Assembly (NCBI GenBank): GCA_009924135.1
Contig: RFSE01000022.1
Coordinates: 1 to 48,530 of the forward strand
Length of the DNA: 48,530 nt
Direction of reading: 5' to 3'
Origin: Pseudomonadota bacterium
Lineage (GTDB): Bacteria > Verrucomicrobiota > Verrucomicrobiia > Limisphaerales > SXTU01
Of the stretch, positions 27,067 through 34,967 are shown piece by piece (the stretch's first letter is position 1; each line of letters begins with the position of its first letter). The notes under the pieces are model-generated. The model did no database searches and was not told the DNA's origin. It was given only the letters and a program-made list of their open reading frames with translations. A program made the translations under genes and the position numbers.

Positions 27067-27181
27067 GTCCAAAGTCCAAAGTCCAAGGTCCAAGGTCCAA
27101 GGTCCAAGGTCCAAGGTTCAAAGTCCAAAGCCGTGCGCACGCACCGTAATGACTTTGGACTTTGGACCTTGGACCTTGGAC
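27067..27181. repeat. Heptanucleotide inverted array (nine units facing four)
   Basis: Nine consecutive 7-bp units of the type gtccaaa/gtccaag (one gttcaaa) fill 27067-27129. After a 24-bp spacer, four complementary units of the type tttggac/cttggac fill 27154-27181. The transcript would form a long stem. It begins six bases past the stop of the pseudouridine synthase gene and ends 35 bases before the YebC start, reading on the minus strand. Confidence 0.93.
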
Positions 27182-27187
27182 TGACGG

Positions 27188-27994
27188 TTAAAGTCCGCTG
27201 AACTGGCGCAGGTACTTGACGGTCACGCGCAGGTCCTTCGGCCATTCGGCGGTGATGGCGGTCAGTTCGCCGGTGGCGGGGTGCTTGATTTCCAGCCGTT
27301 CGGCGTGCAGGGCCACGCGGCCCATGAGAGGGCGTTCCGGCTCCTTGAACTTCGGCCGGTAGCTGGACTTGAGCTGTGACAGGTAGAGGGGTTTGCCCAT
27401 GTAGGCCTCGTCGCCGACGATGTGCAGGCCCACGGAACGAAGATGAACGCGGATCTGGTGCGTGCGGCCGGTCAGGGGATGGCAGTGCAGCAAGGTGAAG
27501 CCCCGGAACTGCTCAAGCACCCGGAAGTCCGTGACGGATTTTTTGCCATCCTGCGGATCAATGCGCATCAAGCCCAGTTGCCGGGTCTGTGGGCCGATCT
27601 TGGCATCCACGGTGAACACGGGCTGCTCCGGCATGCCGCGCGTGAGGGCCACGTAGGTCTTGAGCGGCTTGTTGGAGCCGAACTCGTTCGCGAGGGCGAC
27701 CAGCGCTGGCTTGGTCTTCGCGAGCAAAAGCACGCCGCTCGTCTCGAAATCCAACCGGTGCGCGTTGGCGAGGTAGGTGAGGTTGCGTGATTTGGCCCAA
27801 CCCACTCCGGCCGCAACGCCGTCATGCAGCAGGCGCATCAAGTTGGGGCGTTCCGGGTCGTAGCGGTCCGGCGAGGTCAGCAAGCCGGCGGGTTTGGCGA
27901 TGGCGAAGAGGTGCTCGTCCTCGTGCAGGACGGGGATTTCCCAAAACTCGCGGGTGGCGGGGACGGAGAGCTTGATGGCGGAGCCGACGGGCAT
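27188..27994 (-). CDS. RluA-family pseudouridine synthase
   Basis: A 268-residue RNA pseudouridine synthase. The catalytic motif AHRLDFETSG contains the nucleophilic D82, and GRTHQIRVHL is the conserved second motif. The N-terminal S4 RNA-binding domain of many RluA/RluD enzymes is absent, so this is a catalytic-domain-only form. The target (23S rRNA, 16S rRNA or tRNA) cannot be named. It starts two bases after the stop of the PpiD-like gene, so the two are almost certainly in one transcript. A GAGG lies rather far (17 bases) upstream of the ATG. Confidence 0.9.
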   Translation of the reverse strand: MPVGSAIKLSVPATREFWEIPVLHEDEHLFAIAKPAGLLTSPDRYDPERPNLMRLLHDGVAAGVGWAKSRNLTYLANAHRLDFETSGVLLLAKTKPALVALANEFGSNKPLKTYVALTRGMPEQPVFTVDAKIGPQTRQLGLMRIDPQDGKKSVTDFRVLEQFRGFTLLHCHPLTGRTHQIRVHLRSVGLHIVGDEAYMGKPLYLSQLKSSYRPKFKEPERPLMGRVALHAERLEIKHPATGELTAITAEWPKDLRVTVKYLRQFSGL

Positions 27995-27996
27995 GG

Positions 27997-29694
27997 CTAT
28001 TCGCCGACCTCGTTCTGCTTGCCCTTCTGCGCTTTCCCGGTCTTCGGGGACCCCATGACTCCCGAGCGTTCCACTTCACGACCGAGCCATTCGCGAAAGG
28101 CGTAGTTGGCGCGGTTCTCGCGGAGTGACTTGGTGTATTCGGCGAGCTCGGTCTTCACCTGCTGATCGGCAACGGGCTGGAATGCTTTTACGAAGATCAC
28201 GTAACCACCGGTGCTGGTCTGCTGAAACTTGCCGACCTTGCCAGCCGCCAGGGCAAAAGCCTGATCACGGTATTCGTCTGCGCCCAGCCCTTTGTCTTCA
28301 ACGATCTCAATCTTGCGTGCGGCCCGGTTGAAGGCAGGGACTTCGAAGGCCACGTGGCCCAGTTCCTTGGCGGCGTCCTTGAAGGACTTGCCCTTCGCGA
28401 GGGCATCGTTGGCGGCCTGCACCAGCTTGGTACCTTCCTGCAAGGTCAGTTCGCTGGACTGGCTCTTCCGGTAGTCCTCGGCGACCTTGGCCTTCACCTG
28501 CTCGAACGGCGGGTCCACGGGCTTGAGGCGGTCCTTGAAGGCGATCAAAAAGACGCCATCGCTGCCGGGGAGCATCTGCCCGAGCGCCTCTTCAGCCGAA
28601 AGTTCGAAAGCGGTACGACCGAAATTGGCCGGGGCGTTGATCGACTTGGGCCCCTCGAACTGGGTGAACGGCTCCGTCGCCTTGACGGTGAGGCCCTTCT
28701 GCACGGCCACGCGGAGCAGGCTCTCGGCCTTGTTGGGCAGCTTGAAAACCTCGTTGGCAAACTCGCCGGCCTTTTGCTGTCCGAGCCGGGCGGCGGCCTC
28801 GTCGCGGAACTCGGTGCGGATCTGTTCCTTCGCCTGCTCAAAAGTCTTCGCCGTGCCGTTGGTTTCGCGGAAGCGGAAGGTGTTCGTCTTGTAGTACGCC
28901 TCCATGAGCCCCATCAGATTCGTATTTGCGGCCAGGAGCTTGTCCGCTTCCGCATTGTAGTTCGTGTAGGGGAAGTAAACGTAGTGGACCGTGACGCGTT
29001 CGGGGATGCGGTAGGCGGTCAGGTTGTTGGTGTGGTAGGCGCGCAGCGCGGCGTCATCCACCTTCACCTTGGCGAGGTAGTTGGAACTGGAAAGGAAGAC
29101 GAATTCGGTCAGCGCCTGCTCGTTCTCGCGACGGTAGAAGCCATCGGCCGCTTTGTCGCTGATGAGCTTGCCAGACAAGCCGAACATGCGCGCGAGCTGC
29201 TGACGGCCCAGCTCATTCTTCAAAAAGCGCTCGAAGCCCGCCTCGGAAATGCCAGCAGAGGCGAAGTGCTGTTTGAGCATCGAATCATACCGCTGGAGGC
29301 TGAACGCGCCGGTCTGGGGTTCGGTGAAGATGTTCTTGATCTCCTGCGCTACCGCCGCGTCGCCCGCGTCGATGCCGTGCTGCTTGAGCTGGTAGTTCAA
29401 CAGCAACCGCTGCCGGGCCTCGGCATCCAGGTTGAAACCGAACATCCGCGCCCGCTCGTCGCGGTCCGGCCATTGCCCGGTGCTCAGGAAGTAGCCGAGG
29501 CGGGCGTCCGAGTAGGCTTGCACGAGGTCGTCCCGCTTGATGGGTTCCCCGTAAATCGTGCCGTAACTGGCCTCACCCCGTGAGCCTCCCAGCTTGTTGG
29601 CGTCGGGCGTGAAGAAAATGACGAAGGAGATGATCACCACCGTGATGATGATAGCCCAGAGCCACTGCGAGTGTTTGCGAATCGTACCAATCAT
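27997..29694 (-). CDS. PpiD/SurA-like membrane-anchored periplasmic foldase
   Basis: A 565-residue protein anchored by an N-terminal helix at about 11-28 (WLWAIIITVVIISFVIFF) with the rest in the periplasm. The layout matches PpiD: SurA-N-type helical region at about 40-190, a central parvulin-like position near 215-330, and the C-terminal PVDPPFEQVKAKVAEDYRK helices. The characteristic parvulin HIL/H motif is not seen, the equivalent reading VTVHYVYFPYTN, so the isomerase domain is degenerate and the protein may act only as a chaperone. ATG 29694 is preferred over 29826 because it puts the membrane helix near the N-terminus; the upstream extension is not family-like. It diverges from the lone receiver gene. 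Confidence 0.85.
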   Translation of the reverse strand: MIGTIRKHSQWLWAIIITVVIISFVIFFTPDANKLGGSRGEASYGTIYGEPIKRDDLVQAYSDARLGYFLSTGQWPDRDERARMFGFNLDAEARQRLLLNYQLKQHGIDAGDAAVAQEIKNIFTEPQTGAFSLQRYDSMLKQHFASAGISEAGFERFLKNELGRQQLARMFGLSGKLISDKAADGFYRRENEQALTEFVFLSSSNYLAKVKVDDAALRAYHTNNLTAYRIPERVTVHYVYFPYTNYNAEADKLLAANTNLMGLMEAYYKTNTFRFRETNGTAKTFEQAKEQIRTEFRDEAAARLGQQKAGEFANEVFKLPNKAESLLRVAVQKGLTVKATEPFTQFEGPKSINAPANFGRTAFELSAEEALGQMLPGSDGVFLIAFKDRLKPVDPPFEQVKAKVAEDYRKSQSSELTLQEGTKLVQAANDALAKGKSFKDAAKELGHVAFEVPAFNRAARKIEIVEDKGLGADEYRDQAFALAAGKVGKFQQTSTGGYVIFVKAFQPVADQQVKTELAEYTKSLRENRANYAFREWLGREVERSGVMGSPKTGKAQKGKQNEVGE

Positions 29695-29831
29695 ATTAAG
29701 GCCGAAAAAATCAGGGGGCAAACCTAGCTGCCTCATCACCACCGGGTCAAACCCTAAAGCAGCCCTTGTTCCGCCGCGCGGCCAATCTCTGCGCTTGTGC
29801 CGGTCCCTCCGGCTGCATAGTTTCACGCGCG

Positions 29832-30230
29832 ATGCCGACCATCATGCTGGCTGAAGACGAGCCGCAAACCGCCCAATTGATCCAGTTCAAGCTCAAGCAG
29901 GCGGGCTTCACGGTCGTGCATGCCCCGGACGGTGAACAGGCGCTCACGCTCGTGGCGGCCACCCGGCCGGACATGATCATTCTGGATGGGCTGATGCCGG
30001 TCTTCGACGGCTTCGAGGTGCTGCGTCGGATCAAGGAAGACCCGCGCCACCGCCACATCCCCGTGCTGATGCTCACGGCCCGCAGCCGGGACAAGGACGT
30101 GGTTTCCGGGCTGGAACTTGGCGCGGCGGACTACATGGTCAAGCCGTTCAGTCCCACGGAATTGCTCGCGCGGGTCCGCAAGATTCTTGGTTCGGTGGCG
30201 GGCAAGGAAGCGGGCGAAGCGGCGCGGTAG
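29832..30230 (+). CDS. Stand-alone response-regulator receiver
   Basis: A 132-residue single-domain receiver: AEDE acidic pocket at 7-10, phospho-acceptor D52 in LDGLMP, T82 and K104 in VKPFSP. Spacing is identical to the PhoB-type regulator at the left edge (D52, K104), and wording such as LGLELGADDY versus SGLELGAADY shows they share a receiver subtype. There is no output domain, only a short Ala/Glu tail, so it should act by protein contact or phosphotransfer. No kinase is adjacent. ATG 29832 is chosen since MPTIMLAEDE fits the family; upstream residues do not. Confidence 0.92.
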   Translation: MPTIMLAEDEPQTAQLIQFKLKQAGFTVVHAPDGEQALTLVAATRPDMIILDGLMPVFDGFEVLRRIKEDPRHRHIPVLMLTARSRDKDVVSGLELGAADYMVKPFSPTELLARVRKILGSVAGKEAGEAAR

Positions 30231-30286
30231 GAGTCACTGCTGAGATAGCGAGATTTGGGTAGACCCGCGCTCATGGAGTTGGTTGA

Positions 30287-30667
30287 ATGACCACAGTCCC
30301 ACTCACTGCAATGAAAACTCGCTCCGTAACCAAGCTTACGCCGCGTTCGCGCGGCGAAAGTTTTTTGTTGGCGTGGTTGAAGGGGTGGTTGGTCATTGTC
30401 CTGCTTATCAGCCTGACCTTCATCCTTGGTCTGGTGAGTCTGCCGTTTTCCCTCGCCGGGGAAGCCCTTCCGGGCTGGCTGCGTTGGGCGTTTGCCATCA
30501 CCTTTGGGCCACCGCTCTGCCATTGGGTGTTCAACTGGCTTTATCCGGAAGGGGCTGATCGTGAACCACCCGTCAATGTTTTGCGTCGGTGCCCGTTCTG
30601 TCACAACACTGCTTCGCTGGATTCCGAGATTTGCCCCAGTTGTGGCCGCGATACCACTAGTCGTTGA
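30287..30667 (+). CDS. Small membrane protein with C-terminal zinc ribbon (first paralog)
   Basis: A 126-residue protein. It has two predicted transmembrane helices at about 32-55 (WLVIVLLISLTFILGLVSLP) and 65-85, then a C-terminal zinc ribbon with CPFC and CPSC (four cysteines) near 102-120. It is paralogous to the next gene: same length from the chosen starts, same KGW/RGW entry to the first helix, the GPPL-W segment between the helix and a YP-E linker, and the same ribbon. GGAG eight bases upstream supports ATG 30287; an ATG at 30311 is also possible. Not recognised as a named family. Function unknown. Confidence 0.7.
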   Translation: MTTVPLTAMKTRSVTKLTPRSRGESFLLAWLKGWLVIVLLISLTFILGLVSLPFSLAGEALPGWLRWAFAITFGPPLCHWVFNWLYPEGADREPPVNVLRRCPFCHNTASLDSEICPSCGRDTTSR

Positions 30668-30736
30668 AAAGTTGCCGGCGGCCTCGCAGTCTCGCTGCCG
30701 GGGTTGTTTCCCTTTGGTAGAATCAATTTGTATCTG

Positions 30737-31117
30737 ATGGGGCTGACTGGTTTAGTTACCCATGTCACCGCCGTGAGTTCCAACATCCCAAGTCCAAATG
30801 ACCGATCATCTCTGGGGGCAAGATTTTTCAAGGTTTGGCGTCGGGGGTGGAAGGTCATTTTGCTGATGGTGTGGTTACAACTCATCGGCAGCGTGGTTGC
30901 CCTGCCGTGCAAACTCCTTCCGCCGCGATGGGATGAAATTGCCTTGGTCATCTTAGCCCTGACCGTTGGGCCCCCTCTGAGCTATTGGGGTTTCAAGTGC
31001 ATCTATCCTGATCCTGAGCTTCGAACGGACCCAGACAGCATGCCGACCGAATGCCTTTCCTGCCACACTGCCATTCCTCCCCACGGGGACACCTGCTCCA
31101 ACTGCGGTTGGAGCTAA
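30737..31117 (+). CDS. Small membrane protein with C-terminal zinc ribbon (second paralog)
   Basis: A 126-residue paralog of the preceding gene. Helices lie at about 38-57 (WKVILLMVWLQLIGSVVALP) and 68-88, then CLSC and CSNC pairs form the ribbon near 107-123, ending CGWS. The ATG at 30737 makes both paralogs the same length; an in-frame TTG lies at 30704. Ribbon-tailed small membrane proteins often bind partner proteins or nucleic acids at the inner face of the membrane, but nothing here proves a role. Tandem duplication with strong divergence. Confidence 0.68.
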   Translation: MGLTGLVTHVTAVSSNIPSPNDRSSLGARFFKVWRRGWKVILLMVWLQLIGSVVALPCKLLPPRWDEIALVILALTVGPPLSYWGFKCIYPDPELRTDPDSMPTECLSCHTAIPPHGDTCSNCGWS

Positions 31118-31157
31118 AAGCGGCGATGATCGAAGGCTCATTATTGGCGCGGGGAAA

Positions 31158-31222
31158 GATTAAGATTAAGAGGAAAAACCGCCCCGACCGTCTTGCTCTT
31201 GATCCCCATCGTAATCTTAATC
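31158..31222. repeat. Inverted hexamer-type repeat before the amidohydrolase gene
   Basis: gattaagattaag at 31158-31170 faces gtaatcttaatc at 31211-31222 across a pyrimidine-rich centre. The left side shows a six-base period (gattaa). It ends only ten bases before ATG 31233 and could fold in the mRNA leader. Confidence 0.65.
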
Positions 31223-31232
31223 ATCCCCGGCC

Positions 31233-32018
31233 ATGACCATCTGGGACCTCCACGTCCACCTCAGCGGCGTTCCCGGCGGGACGCCCCCCGAGCGCATGTC
31301 TCAGCTCGTTGCCTTCGCAGACCGCATGGGCATCGAGCGGTTGTGCGTTTACATGGGCTATCCGTGGTCGAAGGACCCCGCGCCGGACACCTTTCGCAAG
31401 GAGAATGACCAGGTCCTGGAAGCCATCGCCAAATTCCCTGACCGCACGTTTGGCTTCGTCTATCTCAACCCCAAGCACGTCGAGGCCAGCCTGGCCGAGC
31501 TGGACCGCTGTGTCGCACGGGGACCGATGGTGGGGGTGAAACTCTGGGTCGCCAAGGAATGCCGGGCGGCGGAATTGGACCCGATCATCAAGCGCGCTGG
31601 CGAGTTGCAGGCCGTCATCTTCCAGCACACCTGGCTGAAGGTGGCCGGCAATGACGCCGGTGAATCCACGCCCTTCGACCTCGCAGAACTTGCCGCGCGC
31701 CATCCCCGTACGCCGATCATCTGCGGCCACACGGGCGGGGATTGGGAGCGGGGCATCCGGGCCATCCGTCCGTACCCGTACCTCTACGCCGACCTCGCCG
31801 GTTCCGATCCCGTCGCCGGCTACACCGAAATGGCCGTCCGCGAGCTGGGCGTGGAGCGGGTGATCTATGGCAGCGATGCCGGTGGCCGCAGCTTTGCTTC
31901 GCAACTAGGAAAAGTATTCGGGGCGCAAATCCCCAACGCTGCGAAGCAACTGATCTTGAGCGGAAACCTCCGGCGCTTGATGACACCCATCCTACAGCGG
32001 AAAGGAATCAAGATATGA
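31233..32018 (+). CDS. Amidohydrolase-related (COG2159-type) metal-dependent hydrolase
   Basis: A 261-residue TIM-barrel hydrolase, cytoplasmic (no signal peptide). The metal ligands expected for amidohydrolase-2 enzymes are present: D5, H7 and H9 in WDLHVHL, a VKLW lysine-bearing strand, a His in IFQHTW, a His in CGHTGGD and the late Asp in YGSDAGG. It could be a decarboxylase or hydrolase on small aromatic or lactone substrates, as in the family, but the substrate is not known. Its stop overlaps the start of the next gene (ATGA at 32015-32018), so the two are translationally coupled. The neighbour is a paralog lacking ligands. Confidence 0.87.
   Translation: MTIWDLHVHLSGVPGGTPPERMSQLVAFADRMGIERLCVYMGYPWSKDPAPDTFRKENDQVLEAIAKFPDRTFGFVYLNPKHVEASLAELDRCVARGPMVGVKLWVAKECRAAELDPIIKRAGELQAVIFQHTWLKVAGNDAGESTPFDLAELAARHPRTPIICGHTGGDWERGIRAIRPYPYLYADLAGSDPVAGYTEMAVRELGVERVIYGSDAGGRSFASQLGKVFGAQIPNAAKQLILSGNLRRLMTPILQRKGIKI
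32002..32006 (+). promoter_or_regulatory. Shine-Dalgarno site for the coupled amidohydrolase-like gene
   Basis: AAGGA lies eight bases upstream of ATG 32015, inside the end of the upstream gene. It supports the ATGA-overlap start and contrasts with the absence of such sites at most other starts here. Confidence 0.6.
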
Positions 32019-32983
32019 ACAGCCAAGGTAACTGGGGGGAAATGCGGAATGCGGAGTGCGGAATGCGGAATGCGGGGCCGGGCATTCACAAGTCGTCGGC
32101 TGATTTGAGTGATGCGCTTTCTCGTCGCGGTTTTGTCAAAACCTCGGTGGCCGCCGCTTCTGCCGTTGCGCTCGCGGCCCCCACGCTGCCGGGCGCTGAA
32201 CCGACCGCAGCTCCACCGGGCGCCTTGATTGATACCAACGTCACCCTCGGTCGCTGGCCGTTCCGCCGTTGCCCGCTGGATGATACCTTTAATCTCGTCG
32301 CCGAGCTCCGCGAGCAGGGCGTGACGCAGGCGTGGGCGGGGATCTTTGACGGCCTGTTGCACAAGGACCTCGGCTCCGCCAACACCCGGCTCGCTGGCGT
32401 GTGCCGCGCTCAGGGGGGCGTGCTCGTGCCCTTCGGCGCTGTGAACCCCAAGCTGCCGGACTGGGAAGACGAGTTGCGCCGTTGCGCGGTGGTGCATCAG
32501 ATGCCCGGCATCCGTCTGCATCCGAACTACCATGGCTACAAGCTGGATGACCCGGTCTTCGCGCGGCTGCTGGCCCTGGCCGCCGAGCACAAGCTGATCG
32601 TCCAACTCGCCGTCATCATGGAGGATGAGCGCACGCAGCATCCGCTCGTGCAGGTGCCGCCGGTGGACACGGCCCCGTTGGCGGGCCTGCTCAAAACCCA
32701 GCCGGCGCCCCGACTGCAACTGCTCAACGCCTTCCGCACCTTGCGCGGAGAACCGCTGCTGCGACTCGCGGCGGCGGGTGTACATTTTGAGGTTTCAATG
32801 CTGGAAGGGGTCGGCGGGGTGGCAAACCTCGTGAAGCAGTTGCCGGTGGAACGCGTTCTTTTCGGCTCGCATTCGCCGCTGTTTTACTTCGAGAGCGCCG
32901 CGTTGAAGCTCAAGGAATCCGTGCTCACGCCGGAGCAGGACCGGGCCATCCGCAGTGGTAACGCCCGCCGGCTGCGCGGTTGA
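32015..32983 (+). CDS. Tat-exported amidohydrolase-like protein lacking metal ligands
   Basis: A 322-residue paralog of the preceding enzyme. The mature part begins [16 protein letters not shown], where the family DxHxH reads DTNVT, and the late GSD reads FGSHSP; thus the canonical ligands are missing and activity is doubtful or altered. The N-terminus is odd: 35 bp of heptanucleotide repeat code residues about 9-20 directly after the start, then the twin-arginine motif SRRGFVKT at 37-44 and a hydrophobic run follow. So it should be exported while its partner is cytoplasmic, or the Tat region is vestigial. The start at 32015 is fixed by the ATGA overlap and an AAGGA eight bases upstream. Sugar-phosphate-isomerase-like alternatives fit less well. 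Confidence 0.82.
   Translation: MNSQGNWGEMRNAECGMRNAGPGIHKSSADLSDALSRRGFVKTSVAAASAVALAAPTLPGAEPTAAPPGALIDTNVTLGRWPFRRCPLDDTFNLVAELREQGVTQAWAGIFDGLLHKDLGSANTRLAGVCRAQGGVLVPFGAVNPKLPDWEDELRRCAVVHQMPGIRLHPNYHGYKLDDPVFARLLALAAEHKLIVQLAVIMEDERTQHPLVQVPPVDTAPLAGLLKTQPAPRLQLLNAFRTLRGEPLLRLAAAGVHFEVSMLEGVGGVANLVKQLPVERVLFGSHSPLFYFESAALKLKESVLTPEQDRAIRSGNARRLRG
32041..32075 (+). repeat. Heptanucleotide array inside the 5' end of a coding region
   Basis: Five 7-bp units (aatgcgg, aatgcgg, agtgcgg, aatgcgg, aatgcgg). They lie between the start codon and the Tat signal of the amidohydrolase-like gene and encode an Arg-Asn-Ala/Cys-Gly-Met type peptide. Confidence 0.92.
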
Positions 32984-33059
32984 GCAACCATTGGTTTGCT
33001 CAAGCCAAATTCGGGCGAGGGGAATCGCCGGCCCGGTCGTCCACTCTCCTCGTAACATC

Positions 33060-34508
33060 ATGTCGTTGCGCCTGCCGTGTCTTTGGGTGATCGGAGCCAT
33101 TTTATTGGTTCTCGCCTGGCTCGTGCCGGTCGCATCCGCAGAGCTGGCTGCTCCGGTACCGGTACCGGAGTTGCGAGCTGCGGTCATGAAGGCCCTGCCG
33201 TTGCTGGAGCGCAGTTCGGCCTTTGCCTTGCAGGAACGCGCGTGCTTTACGTGTCACCACGGCGCGCATCCATCGCTGGTCATTCACGACGCCTGGGCGC
33301 GCGGTTTTGGCATCAACACCACCAATTTTGAGGATCAATTGACCCGGGCGTATCGCGGCCTGATCGAGGATGGCCCGCGCTTCAAGGACGGCTGGTCCAT
33401 TGCCGGCACCGCCGATGGCCCCGGTACGGCCCTGTGGATGCTCGATGTCGCGGGCTGGCAGCCTGACGCCATCACCGCCTCGGCTGCCGAGTATTTCCTG
33501 AACGACCACAAGTTTCCCGATCACTGGGTCCCGCCGATGCGCCGCCCGCCCACGGTAGGCAGTGAGTTCACGACCACTTATCTCGTGCTGCGCGGCCTGC
33601 GTAGTCACCGTACCCCTGAGTTGGTGACGCGCGTTCGCGCCCGCAGTGCCGCCGCCGCGAAGTGGCTGGTGGCCGCACCGGCGCGGGATACTGAGGACAG
33701 CGTTCATCGCCTGCGCGGCTTGCAACTGCTGGAGGCCGATGAAGCCACGTTTCAAACCGAGCTGAAGGAACTGCTCGCCGTGCAACACCAGGATGGCGGC
33801 TGGCCCCAGAAGCTCGACACGGAAAGCGATCCCTACGCCACCGGCACCGTCCTGGCTGCGCTCCACGATACGGATGCGGTTCCGGTGAAGGACGCCGTCT
33901 TTCAACGCGGCCTGCGTTACCTGCTCCAGGCCCAGGCGGCGGACGGTTCGTGGCACGTCCGGAAGCGAACGCATGATGTGCAACCGTTCTTCGACAGTTC
34001 CTTTCCGCACGGCGTGGACCAGTTCATCTCCATCTCCGCGACCAGTTGGGCGAGCTACGCACTCTTGCGTGCCTTGCCACCGAAGGAGAAAAAATCATAC
34101 CTCGCCGCACACCCGCAAGCCGTGCCCCGCATCCTCGCCGATGCCCGGCCGGATGCCGGACAACATTTCACCGGGGAGCAACTGGCTTTCTTTCGCGAGA
34201 AGATTGAGCCCGTGCTGACCACGCAGTGTTACGAGTGCCATTCCGTGCAGGCGAAGAAATTGAAGGCGCATCTCTATCTCGATACGCGGGCCGGTCTGCT
34301 CGCCGGCGGGGACAGCGGACCCGCCCTGCGCCCGCACGACCCCGACCACAGCCTGCTGATGCGTGCGGTCCTGAACGATCATCAAGACCTCATGCCGCCG
34401 AAGAAGAAGCTCTCCGACGCGGCCATCGCCGACCTCCGCAAGTGGATTGAAATGGGCGCGCCGGATTCACGCACCGAGCCCCTGACCAAGAACAGTCCGG
34501 CCAAGTGA
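33060..34508 (+). CDS. Exported di-CxxCH protein with a terpenoid-cyclase-like toroid
   Basis: A 482-residue exported protein with a signal peptide at about 1-27 (MSLRLPCLWVIGAILLVLAW...). The first haem motif CFTCH lies at C62-H66, just after the leader. Residues about 120-365 form an alpha/alpha toroid like squalene-hopene cyclases, with QDGGW and ADGSW repeats of the QW type; the catalytic DxDD of cyclases is not seen. A second motif CYECH at 390-394 starts a planctomycete-type cytochrome c (PSCyt1-like) domain ending near 470. This looks like a carrier or scaffold of two haems rather than a cyclase. ATG 33060 fits the signal peptide. It follows the amidohydrolase pair by 76 bp on the same strand. 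Confidence 0.85.
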   Translation: MSLRLPCLWVIGAILLVLAWLVPVASAELAAPVPVPELRAAVMKALPLLERSSAFALQERACFTCHHGAHPSLVIHDAWARGFGINTTNFEDQLTRAYRGLIEDGPRFKDGWSIAGTADGPGTALWMLDVAGWQPDAITASAAEYFLNDHKFPDHWVPPMRRPPTVGSEFTTTYLVLRGLRSHRTPELVTRVRARSAAAAKWLVAAPARDTEDSVHRLRGLQLLEADEATFQTELKELLAVQHQDGGWPQKLDTESDPYATGTVLAALHDTDAVPVKDAVFQRGLRYLLQAQAADGSWHVRKRTHDVQPFFDSSFPHGVDQFISISATSWASYALLRALPPKEKKSYLAAHPQAVPRILADARPDAGQHFTGEQLAFFREKIEPVLTTQCYECHSVQAKKLKAHLYLDTRAGLLAGGDSGPALRPHDPDHSLLMRAVLNDHQDLMPPKKKLSDAAIADLRKWIEMGAPDSRTEPLTKNSPAK

Positions 34509-34534
34509 AGCACGGGGTTGGCGTTCTGGCTTGA

Positions 34535-34655
34535 CCGGTAGGGTGAGACTCCGTCGAACCCCATTGGGGCGTCCTCGCCTGCGAGTTCGGGCGGCGTCTC
34601 GCCGCCCGCAGGTACTCGGGGCGGGACGCCCCGGTAACTCGCAGGCGAGGACGCC
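34535..34655. repeat. Composite inverted-repeat element
   Basis: Bases 34535-34563 match (one substitution) a 29-bp arm that occurs twice, in opposite orientation, at 36196-36224 and 36319-36347. Next to it a perfect 20-bp inverted repeat (34568-34587 and 34636-34655, ggcgtcctcgcctgcgagtt) encloses two further palindromes. Confidence 0.86.
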
Positions 34656-34740
34656 TGCGGTACATGACAGCGCGGCGGCCGCCGTGCTCTTGGCGCAAGG
34701 CGGTTCAAGGGTTCAAAGCGCGAACTGCTGGTTGGGAGAA

Positions 34741-34876
34741 TTCTCACCCCGTCCCTCTCCCGCTGGGAGAGGGGGGACGCAGTCTGCAACTGGCGGAGGT
34801 TGTATGCGCTCGAATTTCGGATGCGCAGGCTGACTGTCTCCCTCTCCCAGCGGGAGAGGGCCGGGGTGAGGGAGAA
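34741..34876. repeat. 136-bp inverted repeat with palindromic arms
   Basis: The left arm (34741-34778) and right arm (34836-34876) are imperfect complements, and each contains the palindrome ccctctccc-gctgggagaggg or its mirror. The centre (34779-34835) has no gene. Confidence 0.84.
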
Positions 34877-34967
34877 ATCGCGCGAGGTCAAGTGGTGTTA
34901 CGCGGCATCAAAAACGTTGAAGTGTGATTTGCAACGCTCACTCCGTCTCGGCTGGCATCTTCCCGGC

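Larger units (their letters stand above)
34509..34967. other. Gene-free interval holding two large inverted repeats
   Basis: This 459-bp interval lies between convergent ends of the haem protein and rsmH. It holds the inverted structures at 34535-34655 and 34741-34876. No coding sequence was recognised in either strand. Confidence 0.8.
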
